NCBI RefSeq assembly: GCF_008369295.1
Contig: NZ_VOBG01000001.1
Span: 1-64,000, forward strand
Source of the DNA: Pseudomonas sp. ANT_H4
GTDB lineage: Bacteria > Pseudomonadota > Gammaproteobacteria > Pseudomonadales > Pseudomonadaceae
Length of the DNA: 64,000 nt
Direction: 5' to 3'
The notes below the pieces were generated by a model. That model was given only the letters and a program-made list of their open reading frames with translations, made no database searches and was not told the DNA's origin. The position numbers and the translations under genes are program-made. The first letter of the stretch is position 1; the number at the start of each line of letters is the position of its first letter. Below are positions 45,017 through 53,598 of the stretch, piece by piece.

Positions 45017-45535
45017 TTACTCCTCGCTGCGCAACGCCAACTCCACCATCAAATCGTCGGCCAGGGTTTCGAGCGCCACCTGCAACGTCTCCAGAGGCAG
45101 GGTCAGGGGCACCGCCAACAAGGCTTCAGCGTGAAACAGCGGATCGCTACTCATCGGGGCGGGGCGTACATCGGTGATCAGGCGTTCCAGGTTGACACCA
45201 TGCTTGCTCAGTAACGCCGTGATATCACGCACAATGCCCGGTCGATCATTGCCCACCAGCTCCATGGCAATCGGCTTCCACTCGCAGGATTGCGCGATAC
45301 CGCTTTCAGCGATCAGTACCCGAATGCCGTGGGCCGACAACCCCTGCAGCGCCCCCACCAATTCATCGTAGGCTTCAGCCGGCACACCGACCCGCAGTAT
45401 CCCGGCAAACTGCCCGGCCATGCGCGCCATGCGACTTTCCAGCCAATTACCACCATGCTCGGCGATGCACTGGGCGACACGTTCAACCTGGCCGGGTTTG
45501 TCCGGCGCAATAACGGTGAGTACGAGATGGTCCAT
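45017..45535 (-). CDS. GcvR-like ACT-domain regulatory protein
   Basis: 172 residues made of two ACT domains: residues about 1-80 (VLTVIAPDKPGQVERVAQCI) and 90-170 (MELVGNDRPGIVRDITALLS). The DxPG-containing first strand-helix in each repeat is typical. It has no DNA-binding domain, so, like GcvR, it should act by binding an amino acid and another protein such as a glycine-cleavage activator. No gcv genes are nearby, so the regulatory target is inferred from the family only. It converges on rarD. Confidence 0.8.
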   Translation of the reverse strand: MDHLVLTVIAPDKPGQVERVAQCIAEHGGNWLESRMARMAGQFAGILRVGVPAEAYDELVGALQGLSAHGIRVLIAESGIAQSCEWKPIAMELVGNDRPGIVRDITALLSKHGVNLERLITDVRPAPMSSDPLFHAEALLAVPLTLPLETLQVALETLADDLMVELALRSEE

Positions 45536-45975
45536 GGTGTCAGCCCTCTTGTGTTGGATTAGGTAGGAGCGAACCCGCTTCTACAGGGTGGACACGGATA
45601 TCAATGAAGACAAATCGTGTACCATTTTTATATTTATATGGAACAATCCAATAGTTTTTTGAGACCATCCCGTACCCCGCTGTGACTGTACGACCAAAGT
45701 GGGTCGCTAAACGACGTATTTAGTCTAATTTTCACAACCGCAACTCATCATGTAGTATGCCGCAGCGCGCACTACATAACGTTAGGTCGATGTCTGCCCA
45801 AGCGCCGTCATAACCCCGAACACCCCGTCAGCAAGGTTTGCGCCGTTGATTGGAACCACCCAGCCGCCATCTATGGCATGTACTGGTGCCCAGGGTTTGT
45901 GGTTTAAATGGCCAGAGGCTTCATTGGTAAATTGAAAAGCTGAAAAGCGAATAGCTGAGCAGAGTGAGGCAAGCA
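45536..45975. other. Intergenic region upstream of glcB
   Basis: 440 bp without a real reading frame. It holds a single REP half-element (45563-45584), a CGACC-N5-GGGTCG dyad and GTAGT/ACTAC arms near 45752-45775, and presumably the glcB promoter. I found no clear sigma-54 -24/-12 site. Confidence 0.5.
45563..45584. repeat. Single REP half-element
   Basis: GTAGGAGCG-AACC-CGCTTCTAC, an imperfect palindrome with one G-T pair, of the GTAGGAGCGAGC class. No inverted partner lies within a few hundred bases, so it is a solo copy. Confidence 0.6.
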
Positions 45976-48153
45976 ATGACTGAACACGTTCAAGTCGGTG
46001 GCCTGCAGGTCGCCAAAGTCCTGTTCGACTTCGTGAATAACGAAGCCATTCCCGGTACCGGCCTCACCGCCGACCAATTCTGGGCGGGCGCCGACAAGGT
46101 CATCCATGACCTGGCCCCGAAGAACAAAGCCCTACTCGCCAAACGTGACGATTTCCAAGCGCGGATCGATGCCTGGCACCAGACACACGCCAGCCAGGCC
46201 CACGACCCGGTGGCCTACAAAGCCTTTTTGCAAGATATCGGATACCTGCTGCCAGAAGCGGCGGATTTCCAGGCTTCGACCCAAAACGTCGATGACGAAA
46301 TTGCCCGCATGGCCGGCCCCCAGCTGGTTGTGCCGGTGATGAACGCCCGTTTCGCCCTCAACGCCTCCAATGCGCGCTGGGGTTCGCTGTACGACGCGCT
46401 GTATGGCACCGACGCCATCAGCGAAGCCGACGGCGCCGAGAAAGGCCAGGGCTACAACAAGGTCCGTGGCGACAAGGTCATCGCCTTCGCCCGTGCCTTC
46501 CTCGACGAAGCCACGCCGTTGACGGCTGGTAGCCACGTTGATGCCATCGGCTACAAGATCATTGACGGCAAGCTCGTCGTCAGCCTCAAGGGCGGCAGCA
46601 ACAGCGGCCTGCGCAGCGATGCGCAATTGATCGGCTACCAGGGCGATGCCGCCACACCGACCGCAATCCTGCTGAAAAACAACGGCTTGCATTTCGAAAT
46701 CCAGATCGACGCCAGCACCCCGGTCGGTCAGACCGATGCCGCCGGCGTCAAGGACGTGCTGATGGAAGCCGCCCTGACCACCATCATGGACTGCGAAGAC
46801 TCCGTCGCCGCCGTCGATGCCGATGACAAAGTGGTGATCTACCGCAACTGGCTCGGCCTGATGAAGGGCGACCTGGCCGAAGAAGTGGCCAAGGGCGGCA
46901 AGACCTTCACCCGCACCATGAATGCCGACCGCCGCTACACCGGTGTCGACGGCAACCAAGTGAGCCTGCACGGCCGTTCGCTGTTGTTCGTGCGTAACGT
47001 CGGCCACTTGATGACCATCGACGCGATCCTCGACAGCCAAGGCAACGAAGTGCCGGAAGGCATTCTCGACGGCCTGCTCACCAGCCTGGGGGCGATCCAC
47101 AGCCTCAATAGCAATAACAGCCGCAAGAACAGCCGCACCGGTTCGGTCTACATCGTTAAACCGAAGATGCACGGCCCTGAAGAAGCCGCGTTCACCAACG
47201 AGCTGTTTGGCCGCATCGAAGACGTGCTGAAGCTGCCGCGCAACACCCTGAAAGTCGGGATTATGGACGAGGAACGCCGTACCACGGTCAACCTCAAGGC
47301 GTGCATCAAGGCGGCCAGCGAACGAGTAGTGTTTATTAACACCGGCTTCCTAGACCGCACGGGCGACGAAATCCACACCTCCATGGAAGCCGGCGCGATG
47401 GTGCGCAAGGCGGCGATGAAGACTGAAAAATGGATCGGCGCCTACGAGAACTGGAACGTCGATATCGGCTTGAGTACCGGCCTGCAAGGTCGTGCGCAGA
47501 TCGGTAAAGGCATGTGGGCCATGCCTGACCTGATGGCCGCCATGCTGGAGCAGAAAATCGCTCACCCGCTGGCTGGCGCCAACACTGCCTGGGTGCCGTC
47601 GCCGACGGCTGCTGCGCTGCACGCGCTGCATTACCACAAGGTCGACGTGTTCGCCCGCCAGGCCGAACTGGCCAAGCGCGAGCGCGCGTCGATAGACGAC
47701 ATCCTGACCATTCCATTGGCCAGCAACACCGATTGGTCCGCCTCCGAGGTCCGCAACGAACTGGACAACAACGCCCAGGGCATCCTCGGTTACGTGGTGC
47801 GCTGGATCGACCAGGGCGTGGGTTGTTCGAAAGTGCCGGACATCAACGACGTCGGCCTGATGGAGGACCGCGCCACCCTGCGCATCTCCAGCCAGCACAT
47901 CGCCAACTGGTTGCGCCATGGCATCGTCAATGAAGCCCAGGTTCTGGAAAGCCTAAAGCGTATGGCGCCGGTGGTGGATCGGCAGAACGCCGGTGACGCG
48001 CTGTACCGTCCGCTGGCTCCGGATTTCGACAGCAACATTGCGTTTCAAGCAGCGGTTGAGCTGGTGATTGAAGGAACCAAGCAGCCAAATGGGTATACCG
48101 AGCCGGTATTGCACCGTCGGCGTCGTGAGTTCAAGGCCAAAAACGGTCTGTGA
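45976..48153 (+). CDS. glcB: Malate synthase G
   Basis: 725 residues, the size of the monomeric G isoform. The TIM-barrel motifs [18 protein letters not shown] (acid residue for Mg2+), [34 protein letters not shown] and [20 protein letters not shown] are clear. It condenses glyoxylate with acetyl-CoA to malate, completing the glyoxylate shunt or glycolate use. ATG 45976 follows GTGAGGC. A strong terminator follows. It is monocistronic here, without glcDEF. Confidence 0.96.
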   Translation: MTEHVQVGGLQVAKVLFDFVNNEAIPGTGLTADQFWAGADKVIHDLAPKNKALLAKRDDFQARIDAWHQTHASQAHDPVAYKAFLQDIGYLLPEAADFQASTQNVDDEIARMAGPQLVVPVMNARFALNASNARWGSLYDALYGTDAISEADGAEKGQGYNKVRGDKVIAFARAFLDEATPLTAGSHVDAIGYKIIDGKLVVSLKGGSNSGLRSDAQLIGYQGDAATPTAILLKNNGLHFEIQIDASTPVGQTDAAGVKDVLMEAALTTIMDCEDSVAAVDADDKVVIYRNWLGLMKGDLAEEVAKGGKTFTRTMNADRRYTGVDGNQVSLHGRSLLFVRNVGHLMTIDAILDSQGNEVPEGILDGLLTSLGAIHSLNSNNSRKNSRTGSVYIVKPKMHGPEEAAFTNELFGRIEDVLKLPRNTLKVGIMDEERRTTVNLKACIKAASERVVFINTGFLDRTGDEIHTSMEAGAMVRKAAMKTEKWIGAYENWNVDIGLSTGLQGRAQIGKGMWAMPDLMAAMLEQKIAHPLAGANTAWVPSPTAAALHALHYHKVDVFARQAELAKRERASIDDILTIPLASNTDWSASEVRNELDNNAQGILGYVVRWIDQGVGCSKVPDINDVGLMEDRATLRISSQHIANWLRHGIVNEAQVLESLKRMAPVVDRQNAGDALYRPLAPDFDSNIAFQAAVELVIEGTKQPNGYTEPVLHRRRREFKAKNGL

Positions 48154-48171
48154 GTAAACGCTAGAAACAAC

Positions 48172-48203
48172 AAAGCCCTGGTCGAGAGATCAGGGCTTTT
48201 TTG
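48172..48203 (+). terminator. glcB terminator
   Basis: AAAGCCCTG and CAGGGCTTT pair around GTCGAGAGAT and run into TTTTTTG, 19 bp after the glcB stop. The inverse A-rich side could also serve the converging response-regulator gene. Confidence 0.85.
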
Positions 48204-48227
48204 TGATGCTGCATTTTGAGTTCGAAC

Positions 48228-48674
48228 CTAAGGCGCCATCCCCAACTCCCGCTTCACCAACTTTGCCAGCTTCACGCTATCAATCGGCTTGAGCAGAAAG
48301 TCCACCACACTCAAGTGCATGGCATCAATCACATCGGGGGCCTCGGCATCCCCGGACATGATGATGATCGGCAACGCGGCCCGGGTGGACCCCCGCACCT
48401 GGCGAATCAATTCCAACCCGTTACTCGGTGCCATGCGCAGGTCGGTGATCAGCAAACCGATGGAGCTGCTGGATTTCAATAAATCCCACGCGGCCTCGCC
48501 ACTCTCAGCCGTCATACAGCGAATGCCATCCAGGCCAAGGATCTCCGCCAACAGTTCACGGGAGTCCTTGTCGTCGTCCACGATCAAGACCCGTTGTGGC
48601 GGCAAATTAGGCTCCTGCATTACGGCGCTCAGCGCCTCGCGCTCGGCATCACTCAAAATATCGTGGTCGGACAT
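48228..48674 (-). CDS. Receiver-only response regulator
   Basis: 148 residues from the ATG at 48674 (a longer frame exists). A 25-residue acidic leader precedes one CheY-like receiver: RVLIVDDDKDSRELLAEI (acidic pair), LLITDLRMAP (phospho-acceptor Asp), MSGDAEAP (switch Ser) and DFLLKPIDSVKLAKL (Lys). There is no output domain, so it would act by binding a partner kinase or protein. No histidine kinase adjoins it. The divergent gene is the cNMP/CBS/DUF294 protein. Confidence 0.85.
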   Translation of the reverse strand: MSDHDILSDAEREALSAVMQEPNLPPQRVLIVDDDKDSRELLAEILGLDGIRCMTAESGEAAWDLLKSSSSIGLLITDLRMAPSNGLELIRQVRGSTRAALPIIIMSGDAEAPDVIDAMHLSVVDFLLKPIDSVKLAKLVKRELGMAP

Positions 48675-48891
48675 ACGTTTCTCGGCAGTTCTGATCAATC
48701 TCCCAGCACAGAAGTCAGACATCACCAGAAGGGCGCTCAATGTGCACTTCGTCGGAAAGTTTGCCTAGTGGGCGTTCTACGGAGTTTGGACGATATTCAT
48801 GTAAGGTTTTTCCCTAGTTGTGGAAGTCACATGTCTTGGTATAGCTACCTAGACTTACGTCCAATGGGCACTCGTAGCGCAGGAGTCGACC

Positions 48892-50865
48892 ATGAAGGAC
48901 GATAACGACAAAAAAACTGCGGTCATGTTTATGAGTAAAGCTGATGCTTTCACACAAGCGGGGAAAACTGCTGTGTTGCAGAACATCCACGGCACCCTGC
49001 AATTTCTGCAACGCTTCCCGCCGTTCAACCAAATGGAAAATGCCCACCTGGCGTTTCTGGTGGAACAGTGCCAATTGCGCTTCTACGGCCCCGGCGAGAG
49101 CATTCTCAAACCCTCGGGCGGGCCGGTAGAGCACTTCTATATCGTCAAGCAGGGGCGCGTGATCGGCGAACGGCCGCATTCGGCCAAGAGCGGCACCGAA
49201 ACCACCTTCGAAATCACCACCGGCGAATGCTTCCCCCTGGCAGCGCTGCTAGGGGAACGGGCAACCCGCACCGAGCACAAGGCCGCCGAAGACACCTTCT
49301 GCCTGCAATTAAACAAACCGGCCTTCATCAAGCTGTTCGCACTGTCCAGCCCGTTTCGCGACTTCGCCTTGCGCGGGGTGAGCAGCCTTCTGGATCAGGT
49401 CAACCAACAAGTCCAGCAAAAAGCTGTGGAAACCCTCGGCACTCAATACTCGTTAAACACGCGCCTGGGCGAACTGGCCATGCGTCATCCGGTGACGTGC
49501 AGCCCACTAACGCCGCTGCGCGAGGCCGTGACGCTGATGCATGAGCAACAGGTCGGCAGTATTGTGGTGGTGAATGAGCACAAGGCGCCCCTGGGAATTT
49601 TCACCCTGCGGGACCTGCGCCAGGTGGTGGCCGACGGCACCAGCGATTTCACCCAGGGCATCGAGCGCCATATGACCCAGGCGCCGTTCTTCCTGACCCC
49701 GGACCACAGCGCCTTCGATGCGGCCATCGCCATGACTGAAAGGCATATTGCCCACGTGTGCCTGGTCAAGGATCAGCGTTTGTGTGGCGTGGTCTCCGAG
49801 CGCGACCTGTTTTCCCTGCAACGGGTCGACCTGGTGCACCTGGCCCGCACCATTCGCAACGCGCCACGGGTGGAAAACCTGGTGGCGATCCGTGGCGAAA
49901 TCGGCCAGTTGGTGGAACGCATGCTGGCCCACGGCGCGTCGTCGGCCCAAATCACCCACATTATTACGCTGCTCAACGATCACACCGTATGCCGGGTCAT
50001 CGAACTGACCCTGGCGGACAAGGGCGACCCCGGCGTGGCCTTCAGTTGGCTGTGTTTCGGTAGCGAAGGCCGACGCGAGCAAACGCTGTATACCGACCAG
50101 GACAACGGCATTCTGTTTGACGCCAAGGATGCTGCCGAAGCTGCCGAAATTCGCGGCCGCCTGTTGCCACTGGCGCAACAGATCAACCAGAGCCTGGCGC
50201 TGTGCGGTTTTACGCTATGCAAGGGCAATATCATGGCCGGCAACCCGGAACTGTGCCTGTCGCGCGGTGAGTGGGCGCGGCGCTTTGCCGGCTTTATTCG
50301 CCAAGCAACGCCGGAAAACCTGCTCAAATCCAGCATCTATTTCGACTTGCGGGTGGTCTGGGGCGACGAGACGGGTTGTGATCAACTGCGCCAGGGCATT
50401 CTCGACCAGGTGGCGGACAACCGCTTGTTCCAGCGCATGCTGGCCGAGAACGCGTTGCGCCAACGCCCGCCCGTGGGGCGTTTCCGAGATTTTGTGCTGA
50501 CCCGTAAGGGTAATGACAAAGCCACCCTCGACCTCAAGGTTCAGGGGCTCACGCCTTTTGTCGACGGCGCGCGCCTGCTGGCCTTGGCTAATGGCATCAA
50601 AGCCAACAACACCCTGGAGCGCTTGCGCCAACTGGTGGACAAGGAAGTCATCGAACGGCTGGACGGCGCTGCCTACGAAGAGGCCTACCACTTTATCCAG
50701 CAAACCCGCATGCAGCAGCACCAACTGCAAACCCGCGAGAATCAGCCTTACTCCAATCGCGTCGACCCCGACAGCCTCAACCACCTCGACCGGCGCATCC
50801 TGCGCGAATCACTGCGCCAGGCCCAGCGCCTGCAAAGCAGCCTGACGCTACGGTATCAGCTGTGA
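48892..50865 (+). CDS. cNMP-binding / CBS / DUF294 nucleotidyltransferase-like protein
   Basis: 657 residues, ATG after CAGGAGTC. Domain order: cyclic-nucleotide-binding fold (about 40-150, YGPGESILKPSGGPVEHFYI), two CBS repeats (about 190-310, MRHPVTCSPLTPLREAVTL and MTQAPFFLTPDHSAFDAAI), a GlnD-like nucleotidyltransferase (about 380-450, WLCFGSEGRREQTLYTDQDN) and the DUF294 C-terminal helical domain. The nucleotide-sensing front and transferase-like middle suggest control of another protein by nucleotide level. Targets are unknown. It is coupled to the downstream exonuclease gene by a GTGA overlap, a pairing conserved in pseudomonads as I recall. Confidence 0.88.
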   Translation: MKDDNDKKTAVMFMSKADAFTQAGKTAVLQNIHGTLQFLQRFPPFNQMENAHLAFLVEQCQLRFYGPGESILKPSGGPVEHFYIVKQGRVIGERPHSAKSGTETTFEITTGECFPLAALLGERATRTEHKAAEDTFCLQLNKPAFIKLFALSSPFRDFALRGVSSLLDQVNQQVQQKAVETLGTQYSLNTRLGELAMRHPVTCSPLTPLREAVTLMHEQQVGSIVVVNEHKAPLGIFTLRDLRQVVADGTSDFTQGIERHMTQAPFFLTPDHSAFDAAIAMTERHIAHVCLVKDQRLCGVVSERDLFSLQRVDLVHLARTIRNAPRVENLVAIRGEIGQLVERMLAHGASSAQITHIITLLNDHTVCRVIELTLADKGDPGVAFSWLCFGSEGRREQTLYTDQDNGILFDAKDAAEAAEIRGRLLPLAQQINQSLALCGFTLCKGNIMAGNPELCLSRGEWARRFAGFIRQATPENLLKSSIYFDLRVVWGDETGCDQLRQGILDQVADNRLFQRMLAENALRQRPPVGRFRDFVLTRKGNDKATLDLKVQGLTPFVDGARLLALANGIKANNTLERLRQLVDKEVIERLDGAAYEEAYHFIQQTRMQQHQLQTRENQPYSNRVDPDSLNHLDRRILRESLRQAQRLQSSLTLRYQL

Positions 50866-51569
50866 GTCTGTTCAGTTGGCTGCGCGCGGCCAAGCCGGGA
50901 CTGGATGCCGGGCAACACGCCCGTCTGGCGCAATTGCCGCCACCGCAAGCGCTTGGTGAAGGCTCATTGCGCGGGCAACGCTGGGTAGTGCTGGACCTGG
51001 AAACCAGCGGCCTGAACCTCAATCGCGATCAGGTACTGTCCATCGGTGCCGTGGTGATCGAAGACGGGGCCATCGACTTTTCCCAGCTGTTCGAACGTAC
51101 CCTGCAACGGGCCGAAACCAAACTCAGCCCCAGCGTGTTGATCCACGGCCTGGGCCCCAGCGCCATCGCCGCCGGCAGCGACCCAGTCGAGGCGCTGCTG
51201 GACTTCATGGCGTTTGTCGGCGACAGCCCGTTGTTAGCGTTTCATGCACCGTTCGATCAACACATGCTGGGGCGGGCGCTCAAGGACAGCCTGGGCTATC
51301 GCCTGGCCCATACGTTTCTCGATGTCGCCGACATCGCCCCGTTTTTGTGCCCGCAGGCCAACATCCGCGAGGCCGGGCTGGATGACTGGATCGAGCACTT
51401 CAAGCTGCAGGTGGGCGAACGTCATCACGCCAGTGCCGATGCGTTGGCCACGGCGGAGCTGATGTTGATTTTGTTCAGCCGGGCACGGCGGCAGCAAATC
51501 GATAGCCCGCTGCTGTTGCAGCAGCGATTGAGCCAATGGAAGCGCCGCAAGCAGGCCCCGTCCTTTTAA
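50862..51569 (+). CDS. DnaQ-like 3'-5' exonuclease
   Basis: 235 residues from a GTG overlapping the previous stop. DEDDh motifs: LDLETSGLNLN (Exo I, D and E), LLAFHAPFDQHML (Exo II, D) and GERHHASADALATAE (Exo III, H and D). It should degrade DNA or RNA from the 3' end. The N-terminal 35 residues are basic and unassigned. Translational coupling to the DUF294 protein implies a common task, unknown at present. Confidence 0.88.
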   Translation: MSLFSWLRAAKPGLDAGQHARLAQLPPPQALGEGSLRGQRWVVLDLETSGLNLNRDQVLSIGAVVIEDGAIDFSQLFERTLQRAETKLSPSVLIHGLGPSAIAAGSDPVEALLDFMAFVGDSPLLAFHAPFDQHMLGRALKDSLGYRLAHTFLDVADIAPFLCPQANIREAGLDDWIEHFKLQVGERHHASADALATAELMLILFSRARRQQIDSPLLLQQRLSQWKRRKQAPSF

Positions 51570-51583
51570 GCTTGAACACAAAA

Positions 51584-51721
51584 CCCTGTGGCGAGCGGGC
51601 TTGCCCGCGTTGGGGCGCGAAGCGGCCCTAAAACCTGAAATCACGGTTTAACTGGAAAAATGCGCTGGCCTGATTGGGGCTGCTGCGCAGCCCAACGCGG
51701 GCAAGCCCGCTCGCCACAGGG
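51584..51721. repeat. REP doublet (REPIN) after the exonuclease gene
   Basis: CCCTGTGGCGAGCGGGCTTG on the left and CAAGCCCGCTCGCCACAGGG on the right are perfect inverted arms with a shared inner block GCCCGCGTTGGG/CCCAACGCGGGC. The layout and arms match the doublet at 42616-42748. A partial copy (AGAGCGGGCTTGCCACA) follows at about 51763-51779. Confidence 0.85.
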
Positions 51722-51846
51722 TAATGTTAGGCGCTCCATTTCCTTAACTTACCGGCATTAGGCAGAGCGGGCTTGCCACAAAGGGTGTCATAACGCCCCT
51801 ACCCGACCAACGCCAATTGCACCCACCCTTCACCTCTGACACAATC

Positions 51847-51865
51847 GCGAATAATTCTCGTTAGT
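51847..51865. promoter_or_regulatory. Possible Fur box before the ECF sigma gene
   Basis: GCGAATAATTCTCGTTAGT matches 11 of 19 positions of the GATAATGATAATCATTATC consensus, 24 bp before the sigma-factor start. Iron-controlled expression is expected for this gene type. Confidence 0.45.
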
Positions 51866-51889
51866 TTAAACTTCTCGATCGGTGTTGCC

Positions 51890-52408
51890 TTGTCGTCAGC
51901 CCAAAGTCCCCACAGTGAGCTTGTTGGCGCGTTATATCGCGACCATCGCGGCTGGCTGTTGGCGTGGCTGCGACGCAATGTGGCCTGCCCCAGCCGTGCC
52001 GAAGACCTGAGCCAGGACACCTTCATGCGCCTGCTGAGCCGTGAAGATTTGCGCGAACCCCGCGAACCCCGGGCATTCCTGGTGGCCATCGCCAAAGGCC
52101 TGCTGTTCGATTATTTCCGCCGCGCCGCCCTGGAGCAGGCCTACCTCACCGAACTGATGCTGATCCCGGAAAGCGAGCATCCCTCCCCGGAAGAACAGCA
52201 ACTGATCCTCGAAGACCTCAAGGCCATCGACCGTTTGCTCGGCAAACTCTCCAGCAAGGCCCGCGCCGCCTTCCTCTATAACCGCCTCGATGGCATGGGC
52301 CACGCCGAAATCGCCCAGCGCCTGGGGGTCTCCGTGCCGCGCGTGCGGCAATACCTGGCCCAGGGCATCCGCCAGTGCTACATCGCCCTGTATGGCGAGC
52401 CGCTGTGA
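51890..52408 (+). CDS. fiuI: FecI-type ECF sigma factor (ferrichrome system)
   Basis: 172 residues from TTG at 51890, with only a weak upstream ribosome site. Region 2 (YRDHRGWLLAWLRRNVA, CPSRAEDLSQDTFMRLL) and region 4 (LSSKARAAFLYNRLDGMGH, LGVSVPRVRQYLAQGIRQC) of group IV sigma factors. In the iron-starvation pathway it is held by FecR-type protein and released when the receptor binds its siderophore. The gene symbol follows its position by glcB and creD, where P. aeruginosa has fiuI, as I recall. Confidence 0.85.
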   Translation: MSSAQSPHSELVGALYRDHRGWLLAWLRRNVACPSRAEDLSQDTFMRLLSREDLREPREPRAFLVAIAKGLLFDYFRRAALEQAYLTELMLIPESEHPSPEEQQLILEDLKAIDRLLGKLSSKARAAFLYNRLDGMGHAEIAQRLGVSVPRVRQYLAQGIRQCYIALYGEPL

Positions 52409-53385
52409 ATCAGTTCAGCTCCAAACCAGTATCGGCGCGGGTGCTGGACGCAGCCATCGCCTGGCAACTGTCCCTGGACTCCGGGGACGGCAGTGCCGTG
52501 GAGCACGAAGAGTTCAGCAAGTGGCTGGCCAGCAATGAGGAACACGCCCGCGCCTGGCGCCAGCTGGGCATGCTCGATCAGCGTTTCAGCGTGGCATCGG
52601 GCCCGGCGCGCTCGGCCTTGTTGCAGTCGCGCGAAAGCATTCGTCGCCAGGTGCGCAAACTCGGCAGCGGCCTGGCCAGTGTGGTGTTGGTGCTGGGCCT
52701 TGCGCTGTTCACTGGGCAACGCTACGTGCCGATCAACTATTGGCTGGCCGACCAGCGCACCGCCACCGGCGAGCAGCGCACGCTGAAGCTGGCGGATGGC
52801 ACCGTGATCAACCTCAACACCCATAGCGCCATTGATGTGCGCTTCGACGAAAAACGCCGGCTGATCGTGTTGCAGGAAGGCGAAATCCTCATCGAAACCG
52901 GCCACAACGACGCCCGCCCGTTCATCGTCGAAACCCGCGAGGGCAGCCTGCGGGCCCTGGGCACGCGGTTTATCGTCAAGCGCGAGGACGACGGCACGCG
53001 GCTCAGCGTCTTGCAGTCTGCCGTCGCCGCCCAGCCAGAAGCATTGCATCAGGAACAGATTTTCAAGCAAGGCCAGCAAGTGCTGATGCGCAGCGATGGC
53101 CTTGGCCCGCTGCTGGCCGTAGCCCCCGGCACCGACGCCTGGACCCGCGGCATGCTGGTGGTGGAAGACGCGCGGCTGGGGGATGTGGTTGAAGAGCTGG
53201 GGCGCTATCGCACCGGGCACTTGGGCGTGGACAAGCAAGTGGCAGACCTGCGGATCACCGGCAGCTTCCCGCTGCACGATACGGATCTGGCGTTGAATGC
53301 CCTGTTACCAACCTTGCCGGTGCAGATCCAGCAGCGCTCGCCGTGGTGGGTGACGGTAGTGGCCAAAACAGCGAACAACCCATAG
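52405..53385 (+). CDS. fiuR: FecR-type anti-sigma regulator
   Basis: 326 residues from a GTG that overlaps the sigma-factor stop. Cytoplasmic N-terminal domain (AIAWQLSLDSGDG, WLASNEEHARAWRQLG) binds the sigma factor, one membrane segment follows (SGLASVVLVLGLALFTG, about residues 85-100), then a periplasmic FecR domain (RTLKLADGTVINLNTHS, REGSLRALGTRFIVKRED) and a C-terminal STN-like segment that meets the receptor. It relays the periplasmic signal from the TonB receptor to the sigma factor. Confidence 0.88.
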   Translation: MNQFSSKPVSARVLDAAIAWQLSLDSGDGSAVEHEEFSKWLASNEEHARAWRQLGMLDQRFSVASGPARSALLQSRESIRRQVRKLGSGLASVVLVLGLALFTGQRYVPINYWLADQRTATGEQRTLKLADGTVINLNTHSAIDVRFDEKRRLIVLQEGEILIETGHNDARPFIVETREGSLRALGTRFIVKREDDGTRLSVLQSAVAAQPEALHQEQIFKQGQQVLMRSDGLGPLLAVAPGTDAWTRGMLVVEDARLGDVVEELGRYRTGHLGVDKQVADLRITGSFPLHDTDLALNALLPTLPVQIQQRSPWWVTVVAKTANNP

Positions 53386-53387
53386 TT

Positions 53388-53482
53388 GTCGAGCTTTAGC
53401 GAGGCTACGTCGGCTACATCACCGCCTTCAGATCAGCTCCCAGCACCGAGTCGCACCCGGCGCAGCCTCGCTAAAGCTCGAC
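53388..53482. repeat. REP doublet of a third type between fiuR and fiuA
   Basis: GTCGAGCTTTAGCGAGGCT (53388-53406) and AGCCTCGCTAAAGCTCGAC (53464-53482) are a perfect 19-base inverted repeat around 57 bp. It begins two bases after the fiuR stop codon. The GCTCGAC/GTCGAGC core is a known P. fluorescens repeat class, different from the two other classes in this window. Confidence 0.75.
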
Positions 53483-53507
53483 AGCTTGCTGCTATGGGGG
53501 AAAGCCA

Positions 53508-53526
53508 GATAGAAATTATTTTCATT
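53508..53526. promoter_or_regulatory. Possible Fur box before the receptor gene
   Basis: GATAGAAATTATTTTCATT matches 11 of 19 positions of the Fur consensus, 73 bp upstream of the receptor ATG. Confidence 0.45.
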
Positions 53527-53598
53527 CAGCCCTATCACTTTTTGAATCTCGCTCGGCACATAGGCAATTGAGAAATACTTTCATTCAGGAGCCGCCCC

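Noticed and set aside
42616..51721. CRISPR array made of the repeated GCGGGCTTGCCCGC elements
   Set aside because: Copies are inverted pairs scattered between genes, not regularly spaced direct repeats with unique spacers. They are REP elements.
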